NCBI RefSeq assembly: GCF_900343145.1
Contig: NZ_LT996886.1
Location: 1,054,001 to 1,118,000 of the forward strand
Length of the DNA: 64,000 bases
Reading direction: 5' to 3'
Origin: Tessaracoccus timonensis
GTDB lineage: Bacteria; Actinomycetota; Actinomycetes; Propionibacteriales; Propionibacteriaceae
Below are positions 45,459 to 54,871 of this stretch, piece after piece. Position 1 is the stretch's first letter. The number at the start of each line of letters is the position of its first letter. The translations under genes were made by a program, and so were the position numbers. The notes beneath the pieces are model-generated. The model was not told the origin of the DNA. It ran no database searches and saw only the letters and a list, made by a program, of their open reading frames with translations.

Positions 45459-45520
45459 TTATCCACATAACCTGTGGATAACTAGACCTGAATCTGTGAA
45501 ATCTCGGAAAGTTTTCCACA
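45459..45520. promoter_or_regulatory. DnaA-box cluster upstream of the Tad pilus genes
   Basis: Perfect boxes TTATCCACA (45459-45467) and TGTGGATAA (45473-45481) face each other 5 bp apart, and TTTTCCACA (45512-45520) is a near match. The cluster lies in the promoter region of the cpaB-like gene (start 45586), about 14 kb from oriC. Confidence 0.7.
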
Positions 45521-45585
45521 GTTGTCGCAAAAACCGCTGAAGTGACCCCGTCGACCACATAGTTTTCGTCACGGAGGTGCCAGCT

Positions 45586-46224
45586 ATGGGTGCAACTGAA
45601 GCTGACGCGGGGGCAACGAAGCTCCCCCGCCCCGATGCAGTGCAAATGCGTGCACGGCGGAGCCCGAAACTGATCGCGGGTGGAGTGCTCGCCGTGGTAC
45701 TCGGTGCGCTCGGATTCGCGTACATCTACGAGTCTTCGACGAACTACGCCTCGGTGGTCGCCGTCGCCCAACCCATCGCGCGCGGTTCCGTCGTCACGCA
45801 AGAACAGTTGCGCGTCGTGCAGGTGCCGGAGGGATTCTCGACGCAAACCCTCGCCGCAGATGCGCTGGACGATCTCGTCGGGCGCACCGCGCTCACTGAT
45901 CTCCCGATGGGGTCGTTCCCGCTCGCCTCCCACGTGGGCGACAACCCGCTGCCAGGCGGCGAGGCGCTCGTCGGGCTACGGCTCACCCATGGGCAGCTCC
46001 CCACCGCTGCGTTGCCGGCGGGCACCGCGGTGGAACTCGTCGGCGTCGGAGATGCCGCAGATGCCTCGAAGGCAGTCCCGGCCGTTGTCGCAACCGCTCC
46101 GCTGCTGCTCGACGACGGCGCCTCGTTCGTGGTCGACGTGCGCGTGGCCCACGAGGAAGCCGGCGCTGTGGCCCGCTTGGCCGCACGCAATGAGTTGGCG
46201 CTGTTCGCCGTCGGGGGGCGATGA
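45586..46224 (+). CDS. SAF-domain protein, CpaB/RcpC-like pilus assembly protein
   Basis: 212 residues. ATG 45586 is placed by GGAGG (45573-45577); GTG 45577 lies within that site. One membrane helix (LIAGGVLAVVLGALGFAYIY) is followed by a SAF domain (VVAVAQPIARGSVVTQEQLR; DLVGRTALTDLPMGSFPLAS). CpaB-like proteins act in the periplasm/cell wall in Flp pilus assembly. First gene of the Tad operon. Confidence 0.8.
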   Translation: MGATEADAGATKLPRPDAVQMRARRSPKLIAGGVLAVVLGALGFAYIYESSTNYASVVAVAQPIARGSVVTQEQLRVVQVPEGFSTQTLAADALDDLVGRTALTDLPMGSFPLASHVGDNPLPGGEALVGLRLTHGQLPTAALPAGTAVELVGVGDAADASKAVPAVVATAPLLLDDGASFVVDVRVAHEEAGAVARLAARNELALFAVGGR

Positions 46225-46227
46225 GCA

Positions 46228-47022
46228 ATGGCAGTGATCGTGTTCACGTCGGGGCCGGGCTCCCCCGGAGTTACGACGACGTCCCTCGCCCTCGCGCTGG
46301 CTTGGCCCCGCGGCGTACTCCTGGCCGACTGCGACCGTGACCCAGCGCAGGCCGTGCTCGCCGGCTACCTGCGCGGCCTCGACACGGGAGGAAGAGGGTT
46401 GGCTTCGGTGGCCCAGGCACACCGTGAAAACCGGCGCGTCCACGATGAGCTGTGGATGCACACTTGCCCGCTGACTTCGGAAGATGCACCGAAAAGGCGG
46501 TTTCTCCCCGGCTTCAGCCAGCCGGCGGCGGTGCGGCTGTTCGACGGCGTCTGGGCCGGGCTCGGCGAGGCGTTCGAGGGGCTCGACGCGCTGGGCGTCG
46601 ACGTGCTCGTAGACGCGGGGCGTATCGGCGTGGGTGGGGTACCAATGGGGTTGCTGGCGGCGGCGGACCTCGTCGTCGCTATCGCGCGGAGCCATCTGCG
46701 GTCGCTCGCAGCGCTGCGACTCCACCTCCCCACTTTGCGCGACCAACTCACCTCGCTGCCAGTCGACGTGCCGCTGGGGCTGGGCATCATCGGGGCGAAT
46801 CAGCCGTACTCCACGAAGGAGATTGCGCAGCAGTTCGCCGTGCCGGCGTGGTTCGAGCTGCCTCACGATGCGCAGGCGGCGGGCGTGCTGCTCGATGCGC
46901 AGCCCGAGCCGAGGCGGTTCATGGAGCAGAGCTTCATGGGCAAGGCGCGCTCGGTGGCGAAACAGCTGGGCGAGCGGGTGCATGGCATCAAGGCGAGTAG
47001 AGAGGCGTTGATGCATGTCTGA
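46228..47022 (+). CDS. tadZ: ParA/MinD-like ATPase, CpaE/TadZ-like
   Basis: 264 residues. N terminus AVIVFTSGPGSPGVTTTSLA is a deviant Walker A (a Lys is missing: SPGVTTT instead of KGGVGKTT), as in many degenerate TadZ proteins. It continues LLADCDRDPAQAVL. TadZ proteins position the Flp secretion machine at the cell pole. It is four bases downstream of the CpaB-like gene and overlaps tadA. Confidence 0.78.
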   Translation: MAVIVFTSGPGSPGVTTTSLALALAWPRGVLLADCDRDPAQAVLAGYLRGLDTGGRGLASVAQAHRENRRVHDELWMHTCPLTSEDAPKRRFLPGFSQPAAVRLFDGVWAGLGEAFEGLDALGVDVLVDAGRIGVGGVPMGLLAAADLVVAIARSHLRSLAALRLHLPTLRDQLTSLPVDVPLGLGIIGANQPYSTKEIAQQFAVPAWFELPHDAQAAGVLLDAQPEPRRFMEQSFMGKARSVAKQLGERVHGIKASREALMHV

Positions 47023-48427
47023 CTTGGCAAGCAGCCTCGGCCTCCTCGGCCCGGCTCCTGAGATGCTTCGCGACGGCGACGTCACCATCGCGGAGCCCCC
47101 TCGGCGCGCCGAGCTGACGGAGGCTGAGCTCGATTGGCCCCTCGTCGTGCAGCTGCGTCGCGAGGCTGCCGAGCAGGTATCGGCGGCCGACACACAATGG
47201 CACGACGAGCGCGGGAGCGCCATGCCCGACGAGGACCGCCGCGTGCGCGCCCGCGCCATCATTCGAGGCGTGGTGCATGCCACCGCGCAGCGGTTGAGCG
47301 ACGACGGTGAGGCGCTGTGGAGCCTCGCGCTCGAAAACCGGTATGCCGACGCGGTGGAGTCGGCGATGTTCGGCTACGGACGCCTGCAGCCGCTGTTCGA
47401 GATTCCCGACGCCGAGAACATCGAGATTCACGGCCACGACTGCGTCATGGTGCAGTACGGCGACGGTCACCGCGTCGAGCATCCACCCGTCGCGGATTCC
47501 GACGACGAGCTCGTCGAGGCCATCCGCTTCCTCGGTGAGACGGCCAAGCCACCTCGGCCGTTCGACGATGCCCACCCGACGATGACCCTCGCGCTCGGCT
47601 CGAAGTTCCGGCTCCACGCCATTGGGTTTGGGTTGTCGTACCGCCCGTCCGTGGTGATCCGGCAGCACCGTTTGACGGACGTCACGCTCGACGACCTCGC
47701 CCAAACGGGCATGTTCCCCCGCGAGCTTGGGGGGTTGCTGCGTGCGGCGGTGCTTGGCCGGAAGTCCATCGTGATCGCTGGTGACCAGGGCGCCGGTAAA
47801 ACCACCTTGCTGCGCGCGCTCATCGACGCGATCCCCGCCAGCGAGCGGTTCGGCACCCTGGAAACCGACTATGAGCTGCTCACCCACCTGCACGAGCATC
47901 GTCGCAACATGCTGGCCTTGCAGGCCCGCATCGGGCTGGGTGAATCGGCCGCTGGCAAGGTTGTTGGCGCGTACACCGTCGCAGATCTCATCCCGGAGGC
48001 ACTGCGCCAGAACCTGTCACGCCTCGTGGTCGGTGAGGTGCGCGGTGAAGAGGCCGGGGCGATGTTCGAGGCGATGCAGTCGGGTGCGGGTTCGCTGTCG
48101 ACGACGCACTCGCACTCGGCATCATCGACGATCGACCGCCTCGCCTCCCGCGTCGCGCAGGGCGGCGTGTTGGGCGTCGACGAAGCGATGCGTCAGATCG
48201 CGCACCACATCGGGTTGATCGTGCACGTGGTGCTCCGCGACGACACGTGGCGCGGGGGCACGCGCCGGCGTTTCGTAAGCGAGGTGCGGCAGCTGACGGG
48301 CTCGATGGAGGCCGGGCGCCCCACCACGCACCTGTTATATAAGGCGTCAGCCGACGGCTCCCCCGAACTGTTCGACCCCAGCGCGGAATTGCTCACCGAG
48401 CTGGCCGAATTCTGGGAGCGACGATGA
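47015..48427 (+). CDS. tadA: Tad pilus secretion ATPase TadA/CpaF
   Basis: 470 residues. Walker A GDQGAGKTTLLRAL (about 256-269), Walker B region RLVVGEVRGEEAGAMFEAMQ (about 337-356), and the His-box THSHSAS. This hexameric ATPase of the type II/IV secretion superfamily drives Flp pilin assembly. Its start overlaps tadZ and its end overlaps tadB by four bases. Confidence 0.93.
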   Translation: MSDLASSLGLLGPAPEMLRDGDVTIAEPPRRAELTEAELDWPLVVQLRREAAEQVSAADTQWHDERGSAMPDEDRRVRARAIIRGVVHATAQRLSDDGEALWSLALENRYADAVESAMFGYGRLQPLFEIPDAENIEIHGHDCVMVQYGDGHRVEHPPVADSDDELVEAIRFLGETAKPPRPFDDAHPTMTLALGSKFRLHAIGFGLSYRPSVVIRQHRLTDVTLDDLAQTGMFPRELGGLLRAAVLGRKSIVIAGDQGAGKTTLLRALIDAIPASERFGTLETDYELLTHLHEHRRNMLALQARIGLGESAAGKVVGAYTVADLIPEALRQNLSRLVVGEVRGEEAGAMFEAMQSGAGSLSTTHSHSASSTIDRLASRVAQGGVLGVDEAMRQIAHHIGLIVHVVLRDDTWRGGTRRRFVSEVRQLTGSMEAGRPTTHLLYKASADGSPELFDPSAELLTELAEFWERR

Positions 48428-49269
48428 CCCTCGCGGCCGCTGCACTGGGCGGCCTCGTCGCATTCGGCCTTGTCCTCGTCCTGTTGGGGTGGACTTCCCC
48501 ACCGCCTCCACCACAATCCACAAGCCTGTGGAAAACTCTGTGGACACGGTGGGAAAGTATCCCTCTTCGGCGCCGTTCGTGGGTGGTCGGGTCGGTCGTC
48601 GCGGGGTTCGCCGTGGCGGCGATCACTCAGTTTCTGCCGGCCATCGTGCTCATACCCGCGCTCGTCATCGCGGTGCCGTGGCTATTGGGCGAACCGCCCA
48701 CGCGTGAACTCGATCTGCTCGCCGGTTTGGATCGCTGGGTGCGGCTGCTCTCCACCTCCATCGGCACCGGCAAGTCCATCCGCGATGCCATCTTCGCCAC
48801 CCGCGCCCAGGCGCCCGAGGCGATCCGCGACGCCGTCGACCGACTCTGCGCCCGCCTCGATCAGCGCACCACCACGAAAGACGCACTGTTGCGCTTCGCC
48901 GACGAGCTCGATTCTGCCGACGCCGACGCGGTAGCCGCCGCGCTCGCCATCGCCTCGACGCGCGGCGGGGTAGGCACGCGGGCTACGCTCATGGGCTTGT
49001 CAGACACCATTCAAGACCGCCTTCGAGCGTTGCGAGAGGTGGCGACGGAGCGCGCCAAGCCGCGCGCGGTAGTGCGACAAGTCACGACGATCACCCTCAC
49101 CGTGATCATCGGTGCGGTGGTGCTGAACGGGCCATTCTTCGAGCCGTACCTCACGCCGATCGGCGGGGTGATCGCCCTCACGCTTGCCGCCTGCTACGCG
49201 GGCTGTCTGCTCATGCTGCGCCGCATGTCGACGCCCCCACCCGCCCCACGATTCTTGCGGGGGCAATGA
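48424..49269 (+). CDS. tadB: Tad pilus inner-membrane protein TadB (type II secretion F family)
   Basis: 281 residues. Membrane helices at the N terminus and near 55-85 precede the cytoplasmic GspF-like domain (LDRWVRLLSTSIGTGKSIRD; ASTRGGVGTRATLMGLSDTI), and two helices close the C terminus. It forms the platform with TadC. Overlaps tadA and tadC by four bases each. Confidence 0.88.
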   Translation: MTLAAAALGGLVAFGLVLVLLGWTSPPPPPQSTSLWKTLWTRWESIPLRRRSWVVGSVVAGFAVAAITQFLPAIVLIPALVIAVPWLLGEPPTRELDLLAGLDRWVRLLSTSIGTGKSIRDAIFATRAQAPEAIRDAVDRLCARLDQRTTTKDALLRFADELDSADADAVAAALAIASTRGGVGTRATLMGLSDTIQDRLRALREVATERAKPRAVVRQVTTITLTVIIGAVVLNGPFFEPYLTPIGGVIALTLAACYAGCLLMLRRMSTPPPAPRFLRGQ

Positions 49270-50120
49270 TGGGGTTCGCGATTGCCTTCGGAATGCTCGT
49301 TGGCTTGGGTGTTTGCGTGATTGTGGCGGGGGCCGTGCCGGCACCGGTTCGGCTCGGCGACGCCCTTGCCGTGCTCGACCGCCGCCCCTCGCAACCGGCC
49401 GCAGGTGCGTCGTCGACGACGAATTCGAGGCGTTGGCGTCTGCCGCTCACGCAGGAACAGCAGCGCTTGCTGGCCATGCAGGACCGCGACGCCGCCGATT
49501 TCTTCACCGAAAAACTCATCCTCGGTGTGGCCGGGCTACTACTGCCTGGGCTGTGGGTGGCGCTGCAGTTTTTGATGGGCAACTCCCCCACGCTGCTTCC
49601 GCTGTTCATCGCTCCGCTGGGGGCGCTCGTCGGATATTTGGTGCCTGACTTGCGCCTTCGACGCGGTCAGCGTCAGCAACAGCGGGCGATGCACGACGCA
49701 CTCCACACTTTCTTTGATCTCGTCGCGCTCGAGCGCCTCGCCAACGCTTCGGCCACCCAGGCAACGCTGTCAGCCGCGGAAATCTCGGACGCCCCGCTGT
49801 TTCGTCGCATCACTTCCGGCCTCCAGCGGGCCCGCATGGAGCAGGTGCCGCCGTGGGACGAGCTGCGTTCGGTGGCCGATGAGTGGCGCGTGCCGGAGCT
49901 CGCCGACTTCGCCGACGTCATGCAGCTCGAAGAGCAGGGCGCGGGCCTGGCCGAGGTGCTCCAGGCCCGCGTGAAGGAGCTGCGCGACGCGCACCTCACC
50001 CAGGTCAAGATCGAGGCCAACGTCGCTAGCGAGCGAATGACCTTGTGGATGACCATTCCAGCCATGTTGTTGGGGTTGGCGTTCCTCGCGCCGGCCCTGC
50101 TGAGGATCACAGGGACGTGA
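49266..50120 (+). CDS. tadC: Tad pilus inner-membrane protein TadC (type II secretion F family)
   Basis: 284 residues. N-terminal helix, a central helix pair (LLLPGLWVALQFLMG, LFIAPLGALVGYLVPDLRLR), then the GspF-like domain (HDALHTFFDLVALERLANAS; ADFADVMQLEEQGAGLAEVL) and a C-terminal helix. Partner of TadB. The gap after it carries a DnaA-box cluster, which separates it from the pilin gene. Confidence 0.88.
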   Translation: MMGFAIAFGMLVGLGVCVIVAGAVPAPVRLGDALAVLDRRPSQPAAGASSTTNSRRWRLPLTQEQQRLLAMQDRDAADFFTEKLILGVAGLLLPGLWVALQFLMGNSPTLLPLFIAPLGALVGYLVPDLRLRRGQRQQQRAMHDALHTFFDLVALERLANASATQATLSAAEISDAPLFRRITSGLQRARMEQVPPWDELRSVADEWRVPELADFADVMQLEEQGAGLAEVLQARVKELRDAHLTQVKIEANVASERMTLWMTIPAMLLGLAFLAPALLRITGT

Positions 50121-50128
50121 TCGCCCCT

Positions 50129-50156
50129 TGTGGATAACTTTCCACAGTTATCCACA
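50129..50156. promoter_or_regulatory. Second DnaA-box cluster, upstream of the pilin gene
   Basis: TGTGGATAA (50129-50137), CTTTCCACA (50138-50146) and TTATCCACA (50148-50156) are packed end to end, 62 bp before the Flp-like pilin start. Two are perfect DnaA boxes in opposite orientation. Confidence 0.7.
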
Positions 50157-50218
50157 GCATTGAGGAAATGTGGGAATCACCCACACCGAACTGCCACAGT
50201 GAAGATCAGGAGAACACC

Positions 50219-50392
50219 ATGAAAGCCATTCACACACTCATCGGCCTCACCGTGCAGGCCCGCACGCCCCGCGACGAGCGCGGCCTCTCACAGTCGACGG
50301 AGAACGCCATCCTGCTCGCCGGTGCGGCGGCCATCGCGCTCATCATCATCACCGTCATTACCGAATACGTCCGCAACAACCTCCCCAGCTAA
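50219..50392 (+). CDS. Flp-like pilin subunit
   Basis: 57 residues from ATG 50219, placed by AGATCAGGAG. A short basic leader ends in DERG, followed by LSQSTENAILLAGAAAIALI and a 20-residue hydrophobic helix, then VRNNLPS. Size and layout match Flp pilins, cut by a prepilin peptidase after the Gly. Position of the Glu is +6, not the usual +5. No prepilin peptidase gene is in the window. Confidence 0.75.
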   Translation: MKAIHTLIGLTVQARTPRDERGLSQSTENAILLAGAAAIALIIITVITEYVRNNLPS

Positions 50393-50403
50393 AGGAGCCC
50401 GGT

Positions 50404-53025
50404 ATGAAGTGGCTGCGCGCCGCCGCATCACTCGCCCTCCTGGTGGGCGTGCTCGTCGGCGTGCCTATGCTCCTCTTCGCGAGCACCAACCCCGCGGGGT
50501 TGCTGGACGTGGATTGGGCTCGCGCGCTGATGCGCCCCGACGACGGCCGCATCGTGCTCGAACTCCTCGGGCTCATCGGCTGGCTCGCGTGGGCAGTGTT
50601 GGCGGCGACGATCATCGTCGAGGTGGTCGCCGTCGCCACCAGTCGCCGCATCGACGTACGGCTGCCCGGCACGCAGTGGTTCCGGCCGGCTATCACCGCG
50701 CTGGTCGCCGCCGTGATGCTGGCGCCGGTGGGTACCGCATCGGCAGCCCCACCCGCTGCCCCGGAACCACACGCGACGGCACACGTCCCGCAAGGCGATC
50801 CGTCGTCGTCGGCAGCAGCTGCCGACAGCACCTCGACCGACGATGCGCCACCCGCCGCCACGACGCGCACTGGGCGCGAGTATGTGGTGCAACCTGGCGA
50901 CGAGCTGTGGACGCTCGCCAAGCAGCACCTCGGTTCCGGGGAACGCTGGCGCGACATCCTCGCGGTGAACCCGGGGCTCACCGCCGACGCACGTCTCCAG
51001 CCCGGAACCACACTGCAGCTGCCACCCGACGTGCAGGTGGCGCGCGGCGATTCGCTGTGGAAGCTCGCCGCCAGGCATCTGGGAGACGGCGAACGGTGGC
51101 CGGAAATCCACGAGCTCAACGCCGATCTCATTCTTAACCCTGACGAGATCGACGTCGGATGGCGCTTGCTGCTCCCCAGCACCACACCCGCTGCGGAAGC
51201 TCCGGAGGAGCCGACGATTCCCGAGGCGGCGAGCGCGCACGCTGTCCCAGAGTCACCCGAGCCATCCAGCCCGGCCACGTCCGCGCTCACCTCGTCCGCA
51301 CCGCCTCCGTCGGCACCGGTTGCAACTCAGCCAGCTGCGTCAGCTCCGGCATCAGCCGCGCCCAGCTCGGAGGCGCAGCACGTCGCCGTTGCCACAGCGG
51401 ATGACGCGCCTGAGAGCTCCGACTCGGTGTCAGAACTCGACGAAGAATCGCACGGCCTGGTGGGTGCCATCGGCGGCATGTTGGCCAGCACCATCGTCGT
51501 GGGCGTCGCCGCGCGGCGTCGGCTGCAACTGGTGGGCCGGGCGCTGGGCAGGAGGCTCGTGCCGCTCAGCCCTGAGGCCACGAAGTTCTGGACGGCCCTC
51601 GCCCGTAAGGCGGAGACCTCCACCGAGGCGCCCACCGACGTCGAGCCCACGAGCGTGGTGCTCGGTTGGCGCAGCGACGAGTCGGAGGTCACCCTGGATC
51701 TGGAACAGGCCGGGGCGACGGGCCTCGTCGGGGCTGCCGAGCCACAGGCAGTCGTCGGCGCCATGGCAACGAGTTTGCTGTGCGCACCGTGGTCGAGCGA
51801 CGTCGAGGTGGTGCTCGTGGGCGCCGATCAGCCCTGGGCGAAAGCCATCGACGACCCCCGCCTGCGGGAGCTCTCCGTCGACGAGGCATGCGAGTACCTC
51901 ACGACGATGTGCGCGACGCGTCGCCTCGAACTCGGCGCACGCCTCCTCGACGATGTGCGCGCCTGCCCAGACCTCGCGCCCGCATGGCACCCGGTGGTCG
52001 CGCTGTTCGCCGAACCCGTCACCGCATCGCAAGCACACACCATCGAGGCCGCACTCGAGCTTGGCCGGACGGGCGTCTCCGCAGTGATCCCTGGTTGGCA
52101 AGGGAAGACGCAGGTGCAGTTCGACGACGACATGGCCTCGCTCGATGGTGAATGCTTCCGCCCGCAGCTGCTCACCACGCCCGCCCGTCGCGCGCTGGTG
52201 GAGCTCTTCGCCGGCACGCTCGAGGACGCCACTGAACCGGCCGGATGGTGGTCGCCCACTGCGCCACGACGCTCGTTGACCGGCCGCTTCCTCGACCCGG
52301 AGCCAGAACCGCCGCTGCCGCCCGCTCCGTCGCTCGTGCTGTTGGGCGAGCCCGCGCTGGAAGGCGCCACCGGGCAGGAACCCCGTCGAGCCCAGCAGCA
52401 GTGCATCGAGTACGCGGCATGGCTCCTGCTACACCCCGGCTCCACCGCCACCACCATGTCCCGCGCCCTGTGCGTAGCGGAAGGCACACGCCGCTCGAAC
52501 CTCTCCCGACTGCGCACCTGGCTCGGATGCGACGAGGCCGGTCACCGCTTCCTTCCCGAGGCCTACCAGGGGCGCATCTCGCTCGATGAGCGCGTCACCT
52601 CCGACTGGCACCGCGTGCGCGCACTTATCCCGGGCATTGTCAATGAGGCGTCAGACCGCGCGCTGCGCCACGCCCTCACCTTGGTGTCCGGGCCGCCGCT
52701 GGGCACCGCCGTCGCGCGGTGGCCGTGGGCACGCACCATCCATGACGACATGGTGGCGTTCCTCGTCGACGTGGCATGCGAGCTCACCGACCGCTGCCTC
52801 GCGGGCGGCTACTTCGACGAAGCACTCTGGGCACTTGAGCAGGGCCGAAGCGTCGGGCCGAACCACGACGAGCTCCGCATCCGCGCGGTGCGAGCCCGGC
52901 ACCTGATGGGCGACGCCGCCGCCACCCAAGAGGAGGTTGCCAGCCTGATCCAAACCATCCGCGACGAGAACCGCCAGATGCAGCCCGAGCACGCCGCCGA
53001 GCTCGCGCGCATCGGTGCCGTTTAG
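50404..53025 (+). CDS. Large membrane protein with LysM repeats and C-terminal BTAD-like domain
   Basis: 873 residues. Two or three membrane helices in the first 120 residues, a Pro/Ala-rich linker, then two LysM motifs (YVVQPGDELWTLAKQHLG at about 160; VARGDSLWKLAARHLGDGER at about 215), a long Ala/Pro/Ser region, another helix (GAIGGMLASTIVVGVAA) and a cytoplasmic part that ends in a BTAD-like helical repeat (DVACELTDRCLAGGYFDEAL). LysM binds peptidoglycan; BTAD occurs in SARP regulators. Such proteins accompany actinobacterial Tad loci; role unknown. Confidence 0.75.
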   Translation: MKWLRAAASLALLVGVLVGVPMLLFASTNPAGLLDVDWARALMRPDDGRIVLELLGLIGWLAWAVLAATIIVEVVAVATSRRIDVRLPGTQWFRPAITALVAAVMLAPVGTASAAPPAAPEPHATAHVPQGDPSSSAAAADSTSTDDAPPAATTRTGREYVVQPGDELWTLAKQHLGSGERWRDILAVNPGLTADARLQPGTTLQLPPDVQVARGDSLWKLAARHLGDGERWPEIHELNADLILNPDEIDVGWRLLLPSTTPAAEAPEEPTIPEAASAHAVPESPEPSSPATSALTSSAPPPSAPVATQPAASAPASAAPSSEAQHVAVATADDAPESSDSVSELDEESHGLVGAIGGMLASTIVVGVAARRRLQLVGRALGRRLVPLSPEATKFWTALARKAETSTEAPTDVEPTSVVLGWRSDESEVTLDLEQAGATGLVGAAEPQAVVGAMATSLLCAPWSSDVEVVLVGADQPWAKAIDDPRLRELSVDEACEYLTTMCATRRLELGARLLDDVRACPDLAPAWHPVVALFAEPVTASQAHTIEAALELGRTGVSAVIPGWQGKTQVQFDDDMASLDGECFRPQLLTTPARRALVELFAGTLEDATEPAGWWSPTAPRRSLTGRFLDPEPEPPLPPAPSLVLLGEPALEGATGQEPRRAQQQCIEYAAWLLLHPGSTATTMSRALCVAEGTRRSNLSRLRTWLGCDEAGHRFLPEAYQGRISLDERVTSDWHRVRALIPGIVNEASDRALRHALTLVSGPPLGTAVARWPWARTIHDDMVAFLVDVACELTDRCLAGGYFDEALWALEQGRSVGPNHDELRIRAVRARHLMGDAAATQEEVASLIQTIRDENRQMQPEHAAELARIGAV

Positions 53026-53567
53026 CCGTAGGTGTCTCTCGGGCCGCGCCCGTCGCGCACCGACCTCGGCCCGTGCTTCCAGCTGCGCTGCGGCGGGCCG
53101 ACGATATCCACCCGCTTCACCGTGCGATCACCAAGCTCACGGTTAAGCTTCGCCACCAACTGCGAGGCGGAGTACTTCATGCCGGTGGCCCAGGCCGTCG
53201 AGTCGCACTGCACCTTGAGCACACCGTCGCGGAAATCCACGGGCTGTGAGTGCTCGGCATTCGCGTCGCCGACGAGGTCAGCCCAGTTGCGCAGCACCGT
53301 CGACAGCGAGAGGCGTTTCGTCCAACCTCGTCGCTCCACCACCGTCTCGAACACGGAACCGATGAGCTGGGGGTCGCGGTCGTCGGGATGTGCGCCCGAG
53401 CGCTGCTGCTCGCCGGTGAACCGTCGGCGTTTCACCGGTTTGCGCGGCTCGGGAAGCGCCGGCGCATAGGGTTTACCCAACACGGTGGCGCGGGCGATCT
53501 GGGCGGCGAGGTCGAGCCCGGTCGGGTCGTGGGGCATGGGGTTGTCGGTTGCGGGCTCGTCGGTCAT
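53022..53567 (-). CDS. DUF721 protein (next to recF)
   Basis: 181 residues. The DUF721 core is visible (IGSVFETVVERRGWTKRLSL; WADLVGDANAEHSQPVDFRD; DSTAWATGMKYSASQLVAKL). This family is found between recF and gyrB in most actinobacteria; RNA or DNA binding has been proposed. It overlaps recF by four bases and converges with the LysM protein. Confidence 0.85.
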   Translation of the reverse strand: MTDEPATDNPMPHDPTGLDLAAQIARATVLGKPYAPALPEPRKPVKRRRFTGEQQRSGAHPDDRDPQLIGSVFETVVERRGWTKRLSLSTVLRNWADLVGDANAEHSQPVDFRDGVLKVQCDSTAWATGMKYSASQLVAKLNRELGDRTVKRVDIVGPPQRSWKHGPRSVRDGRGPRDTYG

Positions 53568-54715
53568 GATGCCTCCTCGGCCACGCTGCCAGCCTCGACG
53601 CGAAACCTGCGCTCACTAGGGAACTCGGGCACATCCGAGCCCACCGCCGCGGTGATGAGCACCTGCTCCGCGTGCCCGATGGCATCAGCCAAGCGAGCAC
53701 GCCGCGACGAGTCCAGCTCGGCGAACACGTCGTCGAGTACCAGCACGGGCTCGGTGCCGTCATCGCGCACGAGTTCAAAACCTCCGAGGCGCAGCGCCAG
53801 CGCCAGCGACCATGACTCCCCATGCGACGCGTATCCCTTCGCGGGCAGCGCTCCGATGAACAACTCGATGTCGTCGCGTTGCGGCCCGACGAGCGTCACA
53901 CCCCGTCGAAGCTCCTCGTCGCGCACCTTTTCCAACGCATCGAGAATGCGACGCTGCAACTCCGCCTGCACGTCGTCGGCCTCGGAAGCCCCAGCGAGAT
54001 CGACCGCCGACTTGTAGTGCGCCTCGATCTCATTGTTCACCGGGGCGATCGCGGCATACGCGCCCTGCGCGAACGGGCGGACGTCGGCGAGCGTGTCGAG
54101 CCTGGCATGCAGCAGTTCCGCCCCGATCCGGGCGAGCTGCTCATCCCAGATCTGCAGCGTGATGGCATCGTCGCCCATGCCGGCGTCGAACCGCTTGCCT
54201 GCCATGCCCTTCAACAACGCGTTGCGCTGCTTGAGCACCTTGTCGAAATCCTGTTTCACCCCGGCCATGCGTGGCCACCGCGTGACGATCAGCGAATCGA
54301 TCCAGCGTCGCCGATCCGACGGGTCACCCCGCACGATCGCCAGATCCATCGGGGAGAACACCACCGTGCGCAGCATCCCGACGAGATCCCTCGCCCTCGG
54401 CAGCGGCCCGCGGTTAAGCCGGGCCTGATGCTGCCTGCCCTTCGTGATCTCGAGTTCGAGCAGCAGCTCGCGCTCATCGTCGACGCCCGCCTGCACCCTC
54501 GCCCGCACCAGCGCCGACTCCTCCCCCGCCCGGATCAGCGGCACCACGCTCGCGACCCGGTGCGAGGACGCCGTCGACAGATACTCGACTGCCTCAACCA
54601 GATTTGTCTTCCCCTGCCCATTCGAGCCGACGAATACGTTCACACCCGAAGTCAGCGCGATGTTGGCTTCGGGGTAATTGCGGAAATTCGTGAGTTCGAG
54701 AGCAGTGACAAACAT
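53564..54715 (-). CDS. recF: DNA replication and repair protein RecF
   Basis: 383 residues. N-terminal Walker A GSNGQGKTNL (about 30-39), ABC-type signature and Walker B near the C terminus (PVLVLDDVFAELDSSRRARL). RecF loads RecA at gaps with RecO and RecR. 156 bp lie between its start and the end of dnaN. Confidence 0.96.
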   Translation of the reverse strand: MFVTALELTNFRNYPEANIALTSGVNVFVGSNGQGKTNLVEAVEYLSTASSHRVASVVPLIRAGEESALVRARVQAGVDDERELLLELEITKGRQHQARLNRGPLPRARDLVGMLRTVVFSPMDLAIVRGDPSDRRRWIDSLIVTRWPRMAGVKQDFDKVLKQRNALLKGMAGKRFDAGMGDDAITLQIWDEQLARIGAELLHARLDTLADVRPFAQGAYAAIAPVNNEIEAHYKSAVDLAGASEADDVQAELQRRILDALEKVRDEELRRGVTLVGPQRDDIELFIGALPAKGYASHGESWSLALALRLGGFELVRDDGTEPVLVLDDVFAELDSSRRARLADAIGHAEQVLITAAVGSDVPEFPSERRFRVEAGSVAEEAS

Positions 54716-54871
54716 GTGCAGCCAAGCCTAGCTGGCGTGCCCACGTCGCGAGCCGACCAGCCCGGCCCCTCGATGACCGAAATCCTCCACACGTGCAAGA
54801 ATCCGCGAAAACCCGCCCCTCACATGCTTCTCGTGGAGGATAACGGTCAACTTGCAGCCCGCACCCAGCAA

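Noticed and set aside
48514-48548. Further DnaA-box-like sequences inside tadB
   Set aside because: Only partial matches (TCCACA/TGTGGA without the TTA/TAA end) and within coding sequence.
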